Assembly: GCA_947167445.1 (NCBI GenBank) | Contig: CAMVID010000017.1 | Span: 1-64,000, forward strand | Length of the DNA: 64,000 bases | DNA from: G11 sp947167445 | Lineage (GTDB): Bacteria; Bacillota; Clostridia; Lachnospirales; Lachnospiraceae | Direction of reading: 5' to 3' | Shown here: piece after piece, positions 56,393-64,000 of the stretch | Position numbering within the stretch: the first letter of the stretch is position 1 | Layout of the letters: every line of letters begins with the position of its first letter | Position numbers and translations under genes: made by a program | The notes under the pieces: model-generated | What the model was told of the DNA's origin: nothing | Seen by the model: the letters and a program-made list of their open reading frames with translations, nothing else | The model's database searches: none

Positions 56393-58780
56393 ATGCAATA
56401 CGGACATTTCGATAATGAAATGCGAGAATACGTGATTGACAGAGTTGACCTGCCTACATCCTGGACCAACTATCTTGGAGTTGAGGATACATGTGCAGTA
56501 GTCAATCATACAGCCGGCGGCTATATGTTCTATAAGAGCCCCGAATTTCACAGAATAACAAGGTTCCGCGGCAACGCTATCCCCATGGATCGTCCCGGTC
56601 ACTATGTATACTTAAGAGATAAAGAGGACGGAGATTACTGGACCATTTCCTGGCAGCCTGTTGGCAAGAGCCTGGATGAGGCCAAGTATACATGCCGTCA
56701 CGGAATGAGCTATACGGTATACGAGTGCGATTACAAGGGAATCAAGGCCAGCCAGAGACTTACAATTCCTCTCGGAGAGGCGGTTGAGCTTTGGGATGTT
56801 ACACTTGAGAACAAGACTGACAAGACAAGAACCTTGGATGTTTTCTCCTATTGTGAGTTTTCATATCACTCAATTAATATCGATAACCAGAATTTCCAGA
56901 TGAGTTTATATTGCGCCGGTTCTTCATATGAGAACGGCATTATTGAGCATGATCTTTTCTATGAACCTGATGGATATCAGTTCTTTACTGCCAATTTCGA
57001 TCCCGACGGTTTTGACTGCTTAAGAGATTCATTCATCGGCTTATACCACACCGAGGATAACCCTGTTGCAGTTATTAACGGAAAGTGTTCGGGTTCCTAT
57101 GAGAAGGGAAACAACCACTGCGGTACTCTTACCAAAGCATTTACAATCAAGCCCGGTGAGAAGGTAAGATTTGTATTTATGCTTGGCGAAGGCAACCGCA
57201 AAGAGGGTGCCAGAATCAGAGCAAAGTATATGGACCTTAAAGCCGTTGATCAGGCTTATGCAGACCTTAAAGCATTCTGGGAGAATAAATGTAGTAAGCT
57301 CCAGATTAAGACCCCAAATGAGGGCATGAACACCCTTATTAATACATGGACTCTTTACCAGTCCGAAATCAATGTCATGTTCTCAAGATTCGCTTCCTTC
57401 ATTGAGGTTGGCGGAAGAACAGGACTTGGTTACAGAGATACGGCACAGGATGCCATGACAATACCTCATTCCAACCCTGCAAAGTGTAAACAGCGTCTCA
57501 TAGAGCTTATGAGAGGCCTTACCACCACGGGATACGGACTGCACCTTTTTGATCCCGCGTGGTTTGAGGAAGGAAATGACGAGGAAGAGTTCGATTCACC
57601 CACAGTTATTCCCACTGCGAAGTCTGACAGAGTACACAGCTTAAAGCATGCCTGTGCAGATGACGCATTATGGCTTGTAACAAGTGTTGTTCACTATATT
57701 CGTGAGACAGGTGAATATGATTTCATCGACAAAGAGATCAGCTACTGCGACGGCGGAAGAGGAACGGTTTACGAGCATCTTACAAAGATTCTTGATTTCT
57801 CAACCGAGCAGGTTGGTGCCACAGGTATCTGTAAGGGCTTAAGAGCCGACTGGAACGACTGCCTTAACCTTGGAGGAGGAGAATCCGCAATGGTTTCATT
57901 CCTTCATTACTGGGCTCTTGATAACTTCCTTGATCTTGCAAAGTTCCTTAAGAGAGATGCAGACGTTGAGAAGTATACAAAGATTGCTGAGAAGGTTAAG
58001 AAGGTATGTGACGACGTTCTCTGGGATGGCGACTGGTACATCAGAGGAATCACCAAGAACGGTAAGAAGATCGGTACCAAGACCGACAAGGAAGGCAAGA
58101 TTCATCTTGAATCCAACGCATGGGCAGTGCTTTCAGGCGCATCAGAAGGTGAGAAGGCTGTTAAGGCTCTTGACAGTGTTCATAAACACCTTGCTACACC
58201 CTGGGGAATTATGCTTAATGCTCCCTCATATACAGTTCCCGATTCAGATATCGGATTTATTACAAGAGTTTATCCCGGTCTCAAGGAGAACGGTTCCATT
58301 TTCTCACATCCCAATCCCTGGGTGTGGGCTGCTGAGTGTAAGATAGGAAGAGGCGACAAGGCCATGGAATACTATAATTCCCTTTGCCCCTACTATCAGA
58401 ATGATAAAATAGAGATAAGACAGGCTGAGCCTTATTCATACTGTCAGTTTATCTCGGGTGTAGACCATTCCACATACGGTCGCGCACATCATCCTTTCAT
58501 GACAGGTTCAGGCGGATGGTCATATTTCTCAGCTACAGAGTGGATGCTTGGTATCAAGCCTCAGCTTGACAGCCTCTTAATTGACCCTTGTATTCCTGCA
58601 GACTGGAAGGAATTCTCCGTTAAGAGAGTGTGGAGAGATGCTGATTTTGACATAGAAGTAGTTAATCCCGACGGAGTAATGAAGGGCGTCAAAGAGGTAT
58701 ACTTAAACGGAGAGAAAGTAGATAAGATTTTGCCTCAGGCTAAGAATAGCCGAAACACTGTAAAGGTTGTTATGGGCTAG
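56393..58780 (+). CDS. chbP: GH94 phosphorylase, chitobiose-phosphorylase-like
   Basis: 795 residues, close to the 801 of Vibrio N,N'-diacetylchitobiose phosphorylase. GRTGLGYRDTAQDAMTIPHSNP is the family's substrate-binding stretch, and the general acid is D489 in RADWNDCLN. C-terminal SGVDHSTYGRAHHPFMTGSGGW forms the phosphate site. It should split a beta-1,4-linked disaccharide with phosphate to a sugar 1-phosphate plus free sugar. The phosphohexomutase 12 bases downstream fits use of GlcNAc 1-phosphate or Glc 1-phosphate. Cellobiose phosphorylase is the main alternative. GGAGGAG precedes the ATG. Confidence 0.82.
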   Translation: MQYGHFDNEMREYVIDRVDLPTSWTNYLGVEDTCAVVNHTAGGYMFYKSPEFHRITRFRGNAIPMDRPGHYVYLRDKEDGDYWTISWQPVGKSLDEAKYTCRHGMSYTVYECDYKGIKASQRLTIPLGEAVELWDVTLENKTDKTRTLDVFSYCEFSYHSINIDNQNFQMSLYCAGSSYENGIIEHDLFYEPDGYQFFTANFDPDGFDCLRDSFIGLYHTEDNPVAVINGKCSGSYEKGNNHCGTLTKAFTIKPGEKVRFVFMLGEGNRKEGARIRAKYMDLKAVDQAYADLKAFWENKCSKLQIKTPNEGMNTLINTWTLYQSEINVMFSRFASFIEVGGRTGLGYRDTAQDAMTIPHSNPAKCKQRLIELMRGLTTTGYGLHLFDPAWFEEGNDEEEFDSPTVIPTAKSDRVHSLKHACADDALWLVTSVVHYIRETGEYDFIDKEISYCDGGRGTVYEHLTKILDFSTEQVGATGICKGLRADWNDCLNLGGGESAMVSFLHYWALDNFLDLAKFLKRDADVEKYTKIAEKVKKVCDDVLWDGDWYIRGITKNGKKIGTKTDKEGKIHLESNAWAVLSGASEGEKAVKALDSVHKHLATPWGIMLNAPSYTVPDSDIGFITRVYPGLKENGSIFSHPNPWVWAAECKIGRGDKAMEYYNSLCPYYQNDKIEIRQAEPYSYCQFISGVDHSTYGRAHHPFMTGSGGWSYFSATEWMLGIKPQLDSLLIDPCIPADWKEFSVKRVWRDADFDIEVVNPDGVMKGVKEVYLNGEKVDKILPQAKNSRNTVKVVMG

Positions 58781-58792
58781 GAAAGGGTAGAA

Positions 58793-60208
58793 ATGATTAA
58801 ATTTGGAACAGGCGGCTGGAGAGCCGTCATCGGAGACGAATTTATTAAGAGCAACATTCAGCTTCTCGCCACAGCTATGGTGAAAAAGATGAAGCAGGAA
58901 GGTGTGGCTGACAAGGGTATTGTCATCGGATACGACAGACGATTCCTTTCAAAAGAGGCTATGCAGTGGTGCTCAATGGTTTTTGCCAAGGCGGGAATCA
59001 AATCCTATCTGGTTAACAAATCATCACCGACGCCGCTTATCATGTTCTATACAATGAAGCATGATTTCCCCTACGGCATGATGATTACCGCAAGCCATAA
59101 CCCTTCTCTCTACAACGGTATTAAGGTGTTTACCGCAGGAGGAAGAGATGCGGACGAATATCAGACCGCTGAAATAGAGGGCTATATTGCCGAAACGGAC
59201 CCTTCCGAAGTTGAAGAGATGGAATATGCAGAAGGCAAAGAGAAGGGCCTTATTACGGAGATTTACCCCCTTAATGAGTACCTTGACAATATCTTGAACA
59301 GTATTAACGTGCAGGCTATCAAAGATGCTAATTTAAAGGTTTGTATTGATCCTCTATACGGCGTCTCAGAGACTTCACTTTCGACAATTCTTTACACGAG
59401 CCGCTGTGAGGTTATCAAGATTCACGATAACCATGATACATTGTTCGGACGTAAGCTTCCGGCACCCAGCGCCGATACTCTTCGTGACCTTCAGAATAAG
59501 GTTTTGGACACGGAGAGTAACATCGGACTGGCCACAGACGGAGATGCCGACAGAATCGGTGTTATCGATGATACAGGAAGATTCCTTCACCCCAACGACA
59601 TTCTTGTTTTGCTGTATTACTATCTGGTGAAGTTTAAAGGATGGAAGGGACCTGTGGTAAGAAACATTGCCACAACCCACATGCTTGACAAGGTGGCTGA
59701 GAAGTTTGGGGAGAAGTGCTACGAGGTACCTGTAGGCTTTAAACACATTTCAGCCAAGATGAACGAGGTTGACGCGGTTATCGGCGGAGAATCCTCAGGC
59801 GGACTTACAGTAAGAGGCCACATTAAGGGCAAGGACGGCGTTTACGCTGCAGCACTCCTTGTTGAGATGATAGCCGTAACCGGAAAGAATATCTCAGAGA
59901 TTTACAGAGATATCGAGAAGGAATGTGGTCAGATATTCATGGAGGAGAGAAGTTACAAGTTCAGTGCCGACAAGAAGGCAGAGATCTTTAAGACTCTCAT
60001 GGAGGAGAAGAAGCTTCCTGAACTTCCTTACATTATCGACCATGTTTCCTACCTTGACGGCTGTAAGGTATACTTCAGAAACGGCGGCTGGGTAGTAGCC
60101 AGATTCTCAGGTACGGAGCCCTTGCTTCGAATCTTTTGTGAGATGGGCACGGCCAAGGAAGCTGCCACAGTGTCTGAGCTATTTGAAGAGTATTTGAATT
60201 TGAAATAA
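58793..60208 (+). CDS. Alpha-D-phosphohexomutase (phosphoglucomutase/phosphoacetylglucosamine mutase type)
   Basis: 471 residues. Catalytic serine S101 in TASHNPSLYNG, metal loop DGDADRIGV, sugar-binding GGESSGG and phosphate-binding RFSGTEPLLR. The enzyme moves phosphate between positions 1 and 6 of a hexose. In an operon with a GH94 phosphorylase it would turn GlcNAc 1-phosphate or glucose 1-phosphate into the 6-phosphate for glycolysis. A strong terminator follows. Confidence 0.92.
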   Translation: MIKFGTGGWRAVIGDEFIKSNIQLLATAMVKKMKQEGVADKGIVIGYDRRFLSKEAMQWCSMVFAKAGIKSYLVNKSSPTPLIMFYTMKHDFPYGMMITASHNPSLYNGIKVFTAGGRDADEYQTAEIEGYIAETDPSEVEEMEYAEGKEKGLITEIYPLNEYLDNILNSINVQAIKDANLKVCIDPLYGVSETSLSTILYTSRCEVIKIHDNHDTLFGRKLPAPSADTLRDLQNKVLDTESNIGLATDGDADRIGVIDDTGRFLHPNDILVLLYYYLVKFKGWKGPVVRNIATTHMLDKVAEKFGEKCYEVPVGFKHISAKMNEVDAVIGGESSGGLTVRGHIKGKDGVYAAALLVEMIAVTGKNISEIYRDIEKECGQIFMEERSYKFSADKKAEIFKTLMEEKKLPELPYIIDHVSYLDGCKVYFRNGGWVVARFSGTEPLLRIFCEMGTAKEAATVSELFEEYLNLK

Positions 60209-60219
60209 GGTAAACCGGC

Positions 60220-60250
60220 AGGTGCAGAAGTGGAAAACTTCTGCACCTTT
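60220..60250 (+). terminator. Terminator after the phosphohexomutase
   Basis: The 12-bp perfect stem AGGTGCAGAAGT/ACTTCTGCACCT with loop GGAAA is followed by TT. It ends 17 bases before the next gene, so the promoter of that gene must be compressed or lie within it. Confidence 0.88.
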
Positions 60251-60267
60251 GGTGTACAATAAAAGGT

Positions 60268-62067
60268 ATGAAAAACCCCTTCAAGAAAAGAAACAGAAAG
60301 TTAATATACAGTATGTCCATGATGGTGGTTTTCTGCTGGCTGATTCCGCTTCTTATTTTTATGGCGGTAATGGTTATGATGGTAACGAGACGCCTTAATT
60401 CTCAGATTGAGAATACCATCGTGACTACATCAGATAAGGCAATGGAAATATGTCTGCTTCAGCTTGATGATGTTTCCACGGCCTCCAAGAATGCGTCTTA
60501 TTCTACGGTTATTGAGGACGCATACAAGAAGTACAGATTAAATAACAGTCGTTCTGAACTCTATAATTCTGTCAAATCATATTTGGATACCAACTACAAG
60601 AATAATCCTTCCATTAAGGATGTTTTTCTTGTATTTCTTGATGATCCCGACAACATTTATTACACATATTCGAACTCACACCCTTTAACCAGGCTGGATG
60701 TCAGTGATTTCTCCGGGAAATATGAGGAGGATGTGCTTAAACAGGCGTCGGAATACGGTACCGGTGCTCATCTGATTCTTAGCAGTAATCGTGTATTCAT
60801 GATAAGAAACATGCTGGATCAGAACTTTGAAACCTACGGAGTTCTGGTTTTCGAGCTGGATGAAGATGTTCTTTTCGAGTCCTTAAACAGCATCTGGGGC
60901 GCCATCGGTTACAGGGTTTATATCGATGATTCCCCCATTATTTTCGACGGCTCTCTTGGAAATTCGGAAATCAGGAATTTCCCCGCAATATACGGTAATG
61001 CCTGCTACGAAAATGCAGTATATTTCAAAAACAACGACAACTACTACGTGTATAAGAATATAAAACTTGATAATGAAAAAATCAGCCTTCTCGTCAAACT
61101 GGCCAAGAATGCCATTTTCGACGAGATGTCGGTGGTAAGAACCCTGGAGTTTTCCATGGTTGCTGTGATGATTGTTCTCTTTGGAATGCTGTTTATATTC
61201 CTAAGATCAAACGTTACAAAGCCTGTCAGGACCATAGAGGCTGGGGCAAGAGAGATCACCCAGGGAAATTACGGACATCAGATTTCCGGCACCGGCGGAG
61301 GATTGGAATTTGCCAGTCTTGAGAATTCCTTCAACGCCATGTCCGCAGAATTAAAGCACCAGTTCGAAACAATTTATCTGGAGGAACTGGAGTTAAAGGA
61401 TGCCCAGATTATGGCGCTTCAGAGCCAGATCAATCCCCATTTCCTAAACAACACCCTGGAGATTATCAACTGGGAGAGCAGAATGAATGGAAACATTAAG
61501 GTTTCCAGCATGATTGAAGCTTTGTCCGTCATGCTTAATGCCACCATGAACAGGCGTAAACAAAGGATGATAGCCTTGTCTGAGGAATTAAGCTATGTGG
61601 ATGCCTACCTTCACATAATCAAGCAAAGGTTCGGCACAAGGCTTCAGATTAAACAGGAAATTGACCACTCACTCCTTTCCGTGGAGGTACCAAAGTTGAT
61701 TATTCAGCCCATAATCGAGAATGCGGTTGAACACGGTATGGACAAGAGAAACCAGGGCGTAGTTGAGCTCAAGGTCTACAGAGTGGATAAGAAGCTTTAT
61801 ATAGATGTAATAAACAACGGAAAAATGTCTGATGAAGACAGAGAGCGAATAGATTATCTTCTGGGAGAAGAGGTCGACGAAGATAAGGAAAGAAGCGTAA
61901 GCCTCGGTATAAGAAACGTAAACCGTCGAATCAAGATTATTTACGGCGAGGAATACGGACTTTCCATTTACAGCAACGAAGAGGGAAATACGGTAAGCTC
62001 CATCGTTTTGTCCACGGATTTCACTGAGGAACCCAGATATGAAAAGGAAACTGATATCGATAATTAG
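60268..62067 (+). CDS. YesM-type sensor histidine kinase
   Basis: 599 residues. Membrane helices at about 18-42 and 290-312 flank an extracellular sensor of about 245 residues. HAMP: KPVRTIEAGAREITQGNYGH. His_kinase domain with H391 in SQINPHFLNNTLEIINW, then HATPase with PIIENAVEHGMD. Such kinases pair with AraC-type YesN regulators, present downstream, and respond to sugars. The ATG follows AAAGG very closely. A TACAAT box at 60255-60260 is too near to be a normal promoter. The 3' end overlaps the binding-protein gene by 29 bases. Confidence 0.92.
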   Translation: MKNPFKKRNRKLIYSMSMMVVFCWLIPLLIFMAVMVMMVTRRLNSQIENTIVTTSDKAMEICLLQLDDVSTASKNASYSTVIEDAYKKYRLNNSRSELYNSVKSYLDTNYKNNPSIKDVFLVFLDDPDNIYYTYSNSHPLTRLDVSDFSGKYEEDVLKQASEYGTGAHLILSSNRVFMIRNMLDQNFETYGVLVFELDEDVLFESLNSIWGAIGYRVYIDDSPIIFDGSLGNSEIRNFPAIYGNACYENAVYFKNNDNYYVYKNIKLDNEKISLLVKLAKNAIFDEMSVVRTLEFSMVAVMIVLFGMLFIFLRSNVTKPVRTIEAGAREITQGNYGHQISGTGGGLEFASLENSFNAMSAELKHQFETIYLEELELKDAQIMALQSQINPHFLNNTLEIINWESRMNGNIKVSSMIEALSVMLNATMNRRKQRMIALSEELSYVDAYLHIIKQRFGTRLQIKQEIDHSLLSVEVPKLIIQPIIENAVEHGMDKRNQGVVELKVYRVDKKLYIDVINNGKMSDEDRERIDYLLGEEVDEDKERSVSLGIRNVNRRIKIIYGEEYGLSIYSNEEGNTVSSIVLSTDFTEEPRYEKETDIDN

Positions 62068-63352
62068 TTTAATAGCCATGGTAACACTTCTTTGCGGATG
62101 CCAGATAATTGAGCCCGCCAAGAAGCAGGCTCCTGTGGCCAAGAAGGTAACCTTGAACGTTACCACCACCTGGTCCGGGAGAAATATTGCCTCTCAGAAC
62201 TATCAGAAGTTTGTTTCTGCTTTTTCCAAATCCACGGGAATCGACATTGTAGATTCGTCGGAAACCGCGGATGAGGCCTTCAAGCAAAGGATAATTGCGG
62301 ACTTCCAGGTAGGTGATGAGCCTGATGCCATGTATTTCTTTACAGGAAATGATGCTGATGCCTTAATTAAGGCAGGCAAGGTTGTTTCCGTTAATGAGAT
62401 AAGGGAGATTTATCCGGATTTTGCAAACAATATAGAGGATGAGGCCTTCCAGGTTTCTGAATATGATGGTAAAATCTACAGCGTTCCCACCTATGGCTAT
62501 TGGGAAGCAATGTACGTCAATTTCGATGTCTGCAAGGCAGCAGGAGTGGAGGTCCCGGACGAGAACACCACCTGGGACGAGTTTATGGATATCTGCGAGA
62601 AGATTAAGAAGGCCGGATATATCCCCATAAGCGCCTCCATTGCCAGCGAACCTCACTATCTTTTCGAATACTTTATATACAATAATTCCGTTAACGGAAG
62701 CCAGGGGGAACTGCCAAAGGAAGTAGGGGATGATGCCTACAAAGCCTGGGAGGCGGGCCTTACTCAGTTCAGGGACGTATATCAGGCCGGATATTTCTCT
62801 CCGGATGCACTGTTTTGTGATGATGCCACCTGCTTTAACAGATTCCTTAACAACGAGGCGGCTTTCTGCATAAGCGGGTCATGGATGATACCCACCATTC
62901 TGGCAGAGAAATCCAGTAAGGCAACAAACTATGGCGTAACCTTTGTTCCGGGTACTGACGCAAGAAAGAATACGGAAATGATAGGCGGCTTCTCATCCGG
63001 CTGGTACATTTCAAAGAAGGCCTGGGATGACCCGGGCAAACGGGATGCTGCGGTCAAATTCGTTGAATATATGACCAAGAATTCAATTATAGAAAGCTTT
63101 GCTACAATAACTTTGGGGGCCACATCCTTAAAGGGAAAGGCCCAGTATATCGACACAACTTATTCCACTATCCAGAAGTCGGCTGCCAGCATGCTTGAGA
63201 AGAAGACAGGGCTTGTTCCGGCAGTGCAGGATAAGGTGGATGCCACAGTTCGTTCCCCTTTAATGGATTCGATTCAGGATATTGTTTCCGGAAAAACACC
63301 GGTAAAGAGGGTTCTTGACAGATTCATTGAGAGTGAAAAGAGGATAAATTAA
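62039..63352 (+). CDS. Extracellular sugar-binding lipoprotein (SBP_bac_1 type)
   Basis: 437 residues. Signal ends in the lipobox TLLCGC, so the protein is anchored at C21. The fold is that of ABC sugar-binding proteins: VTTTWSGRNIASQNYQKFVSAF, YDGKIYSVPTYGYWEAMYVNFDV, SWMIPTIL, GGFSSGWYISKKAW. It lies between a YesM-like kinase and a YesN-like regulator, overlapping both. It may deliver the sugar to a transporter beyond the window or work as a sensing subunit for the kinase. Confidence 0.92.
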   Translation: MKRKLISIISLIAMVTLLCGCQIIEPAKKQAPVAKKVTLNVTTTWSGRNIASQNYQKFVSAFSKSTGIDIVDSSETADEAFKQRIIADFQVGDEPDAMYFFTGNDADALIKAGKVVSVNEIREIYPDFANNIEDEAFQVSEYDGKIYSVPTYGYWEAMYVNFDVCKAAGVEVPDENTTWDEFMDICEKIKKAGYIPISASIASEPHYLFEYFIYNNSVNGSQGELPKEVGDDAYKAWEAGLTQFRDVYQAGYFSPDALFCDDATCFNRFLNNEAAFCISGSWMIPTILAEKSSKATNYGVTFVPGTDARKNTEMIGGFSSGWYISKKAWDDPGKRDAAVKFVEYMTKNSIIESFATITLGATSLKGKAQYIDTTYSTIQKSAASMLEKKTGLVPAVQDKVDATVRSPLMDSIQDIVSGKTPVKRVLDRFIESEKRIN

Positions 63353-64000
63353 TGTATAAGGTTATTATCGTAGATGATGAGCATATAATTGTTGAAGGTC
63401 TGTCCAAGGGAATCGATTGGGCCAAGTATAACTGTGAGGTAGTAGGTACCGCAGGAAGCGGTGAGGAGGGCATGGAGCTCATAAGAGAGCTTTCCCCCGA
63501 CATCCTTTTTACGGACATTTGTATGGGCGAAATGGATGGTCTTACCATGGTTGCAGGAATCAGATCCGAGTTTCCCAATCTCCAGGTGACCATCCTTACA
63601 GGTTACCGCGACTTTGAGTATGCTCAAAGGGCCATAAGACTTGGGGCCTCCAGGTTCCTTTTGAAACCTTCGAAGATGGAAGAGCTAATAGAGGCAATCG
63701 GCGGCATGACTGCCAAGCTTGATCTTATTAAGCCGGGTGAGCCGGAAAGTACCGAGGATGAGGAAACGGACTCAGCAGCATCAAGCTATGTGGTTACCAG
63801 GGCTTTAAACTATATGGAGAAGAATTATAAAGAGAAGCTTCGTCTTGTGGATGTGGCGGAGAAGTGCTTTGTGAGCCAGTGGCATTTAAGCAAGCTTCTT
63901 AACAAGTATGAGGGGATTGGCTTTTCAGATGCTTTGAACAGGATTCGAGTGAAGAAGGCTGAGGAGTTATTGATGGATCCGACTTTGCGAGTAAGCGACA
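63352..64000 (+). CDS. YesN/AraC-type response regulator, 3' end outside the window
   Basis: 216 complete codons are present. Receiver: VIIVDDEHIIVEGL, acceptor D55 in LFTDICMGEMDG, lysine in FLLKPSKMEELIEAI. After a linker, the first AraC-type helix-turn-helix begins (LRLVDVAEKCFVSQWHLSKLLNKYEG). Its ATG overlaps the stop of the binding-protein gene by one base. It should form a two-component pair with the YesM-like kinase and control sugar uptake genes downstream. Confidence 0.93.
   Translation, partial: MYKVIIVDDEHIIVEGLSKGIDWAKYNCEVVGTAGSGEEGMELIRELSPDILFTDICMGEMDGLTMVAGIRSEFPNLQVTILTGYRDFEYAQRAIRLGASRFLLKPSKMEELIEAIGGMTAKLDLIKPGEPESTEDEETDSAASSYVVTRALNYMEKNYKEKLRLVDVAEKCFVSQWHLSKLLNKYEGIGFSDALNRIRVKKAEELLMDPTLRVSD

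Noticed and set aside
60255..60260. TACAAT as promoter of the YesM-like kinase
   Set aside because: Only 7 bases before the ATG, no -35 box at the right distance, and it directly follows a terminator; a start site within the upstream region is not visible.

Overview
The window reads as a chromosomal segment of a low-to-mid GC Gram-positive anaerobe, most likely a gut or rumen Lachnospiraceae (Butyrivibrio-like). The support is indirect: sigma-A promoters of TTGACA-N17-TATAAT type, AGGAGG ribosome binding sites, tRNA genes without encoded CCA, CarD, ClpP-ClpX, a YesM/YesN pair with a solute-binding lipoprotein, a glycogen phosphorylase next to a LacI regulator, SipW/TasA-type secreted proteins and a GH94 phosphorylase. 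No rRNA, CRISPR array, complete insertion sequence or prophage was seen.

Layout. 1-420: tRNA-Met (partial), Asp and Leu. 0.4-2.3 kb: a VanZ-RDD membrane protein, then a 640-base non-coding stretch full of palindromes and short tandem repeats. 2.3-13.8 kb: a signalling island made of a FIST protein, a [FeFe]-hydrogenase-like iron-sulfur sensor fused to degenerate GGDEF-EAL and PAS domains, and two tandem pairs of hybrid histidine kinase plus dual-receiver protein. 13.9-18.7 kb: housekeeping genes (CarD, deoC, an RNA methyltransferase, a zinc-ligand-less amidase-like protein, rdgB, a phosphodiesterase). 18.7-26.0 kb: tRNAs, a two-component system divergent from a peptide-antibiotic-type ABC exporter, and an amino-acid ABC importer. 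26.0-28.7 kb: four related palindromes followed by the biotin operon bioY-DUF1284-birA with a visible BirA operator. 28.7-41.6 kb: LacI regulator and glgP, CYTH and DJ-1 proteins, tig-clpP-clpX, engB, an AI-2E-family permease, VanZ, a mutarotase-like protein and an RsmF-type methyltransferase.

41.6-56.3 kb is the most distinctive part: a surface-fibre locus. It holds four TasA-like secreted subunits with SipW-type signal peptides, two proteins with C-terminal sorting-like tails, a 1609-residue adhesin with two von Willebrand A domains, a SipW-type signal peptidase, and a protein that fuses a second SipW-type signal peptidase to a class B sortase. Two regulators lie inside it (an Xre-type protein and a SARP/BTAD protein with a degenerate cyclase-like tail). 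Three promoters of the locus share one architecture: a heptamer close to GTGTGAC repeated at 11-bp spacing, exactly 10 bases upstream of the -10 box. That is the classic layout of a SARP binding site, so the BTAD protein is the obvious candidate activator and the three operons look like one regulon.

56.4-64 kb: a chitobiose-type phosphorylase and a phosphohexomutase, then a YesM-like kinase, a sugar-binding lipoprotein and a YesN-like regulator cut by the window edge. Together they suggest uptake and phosphorolysis of a beta-linked amino-sugar or glucan disaccharide.
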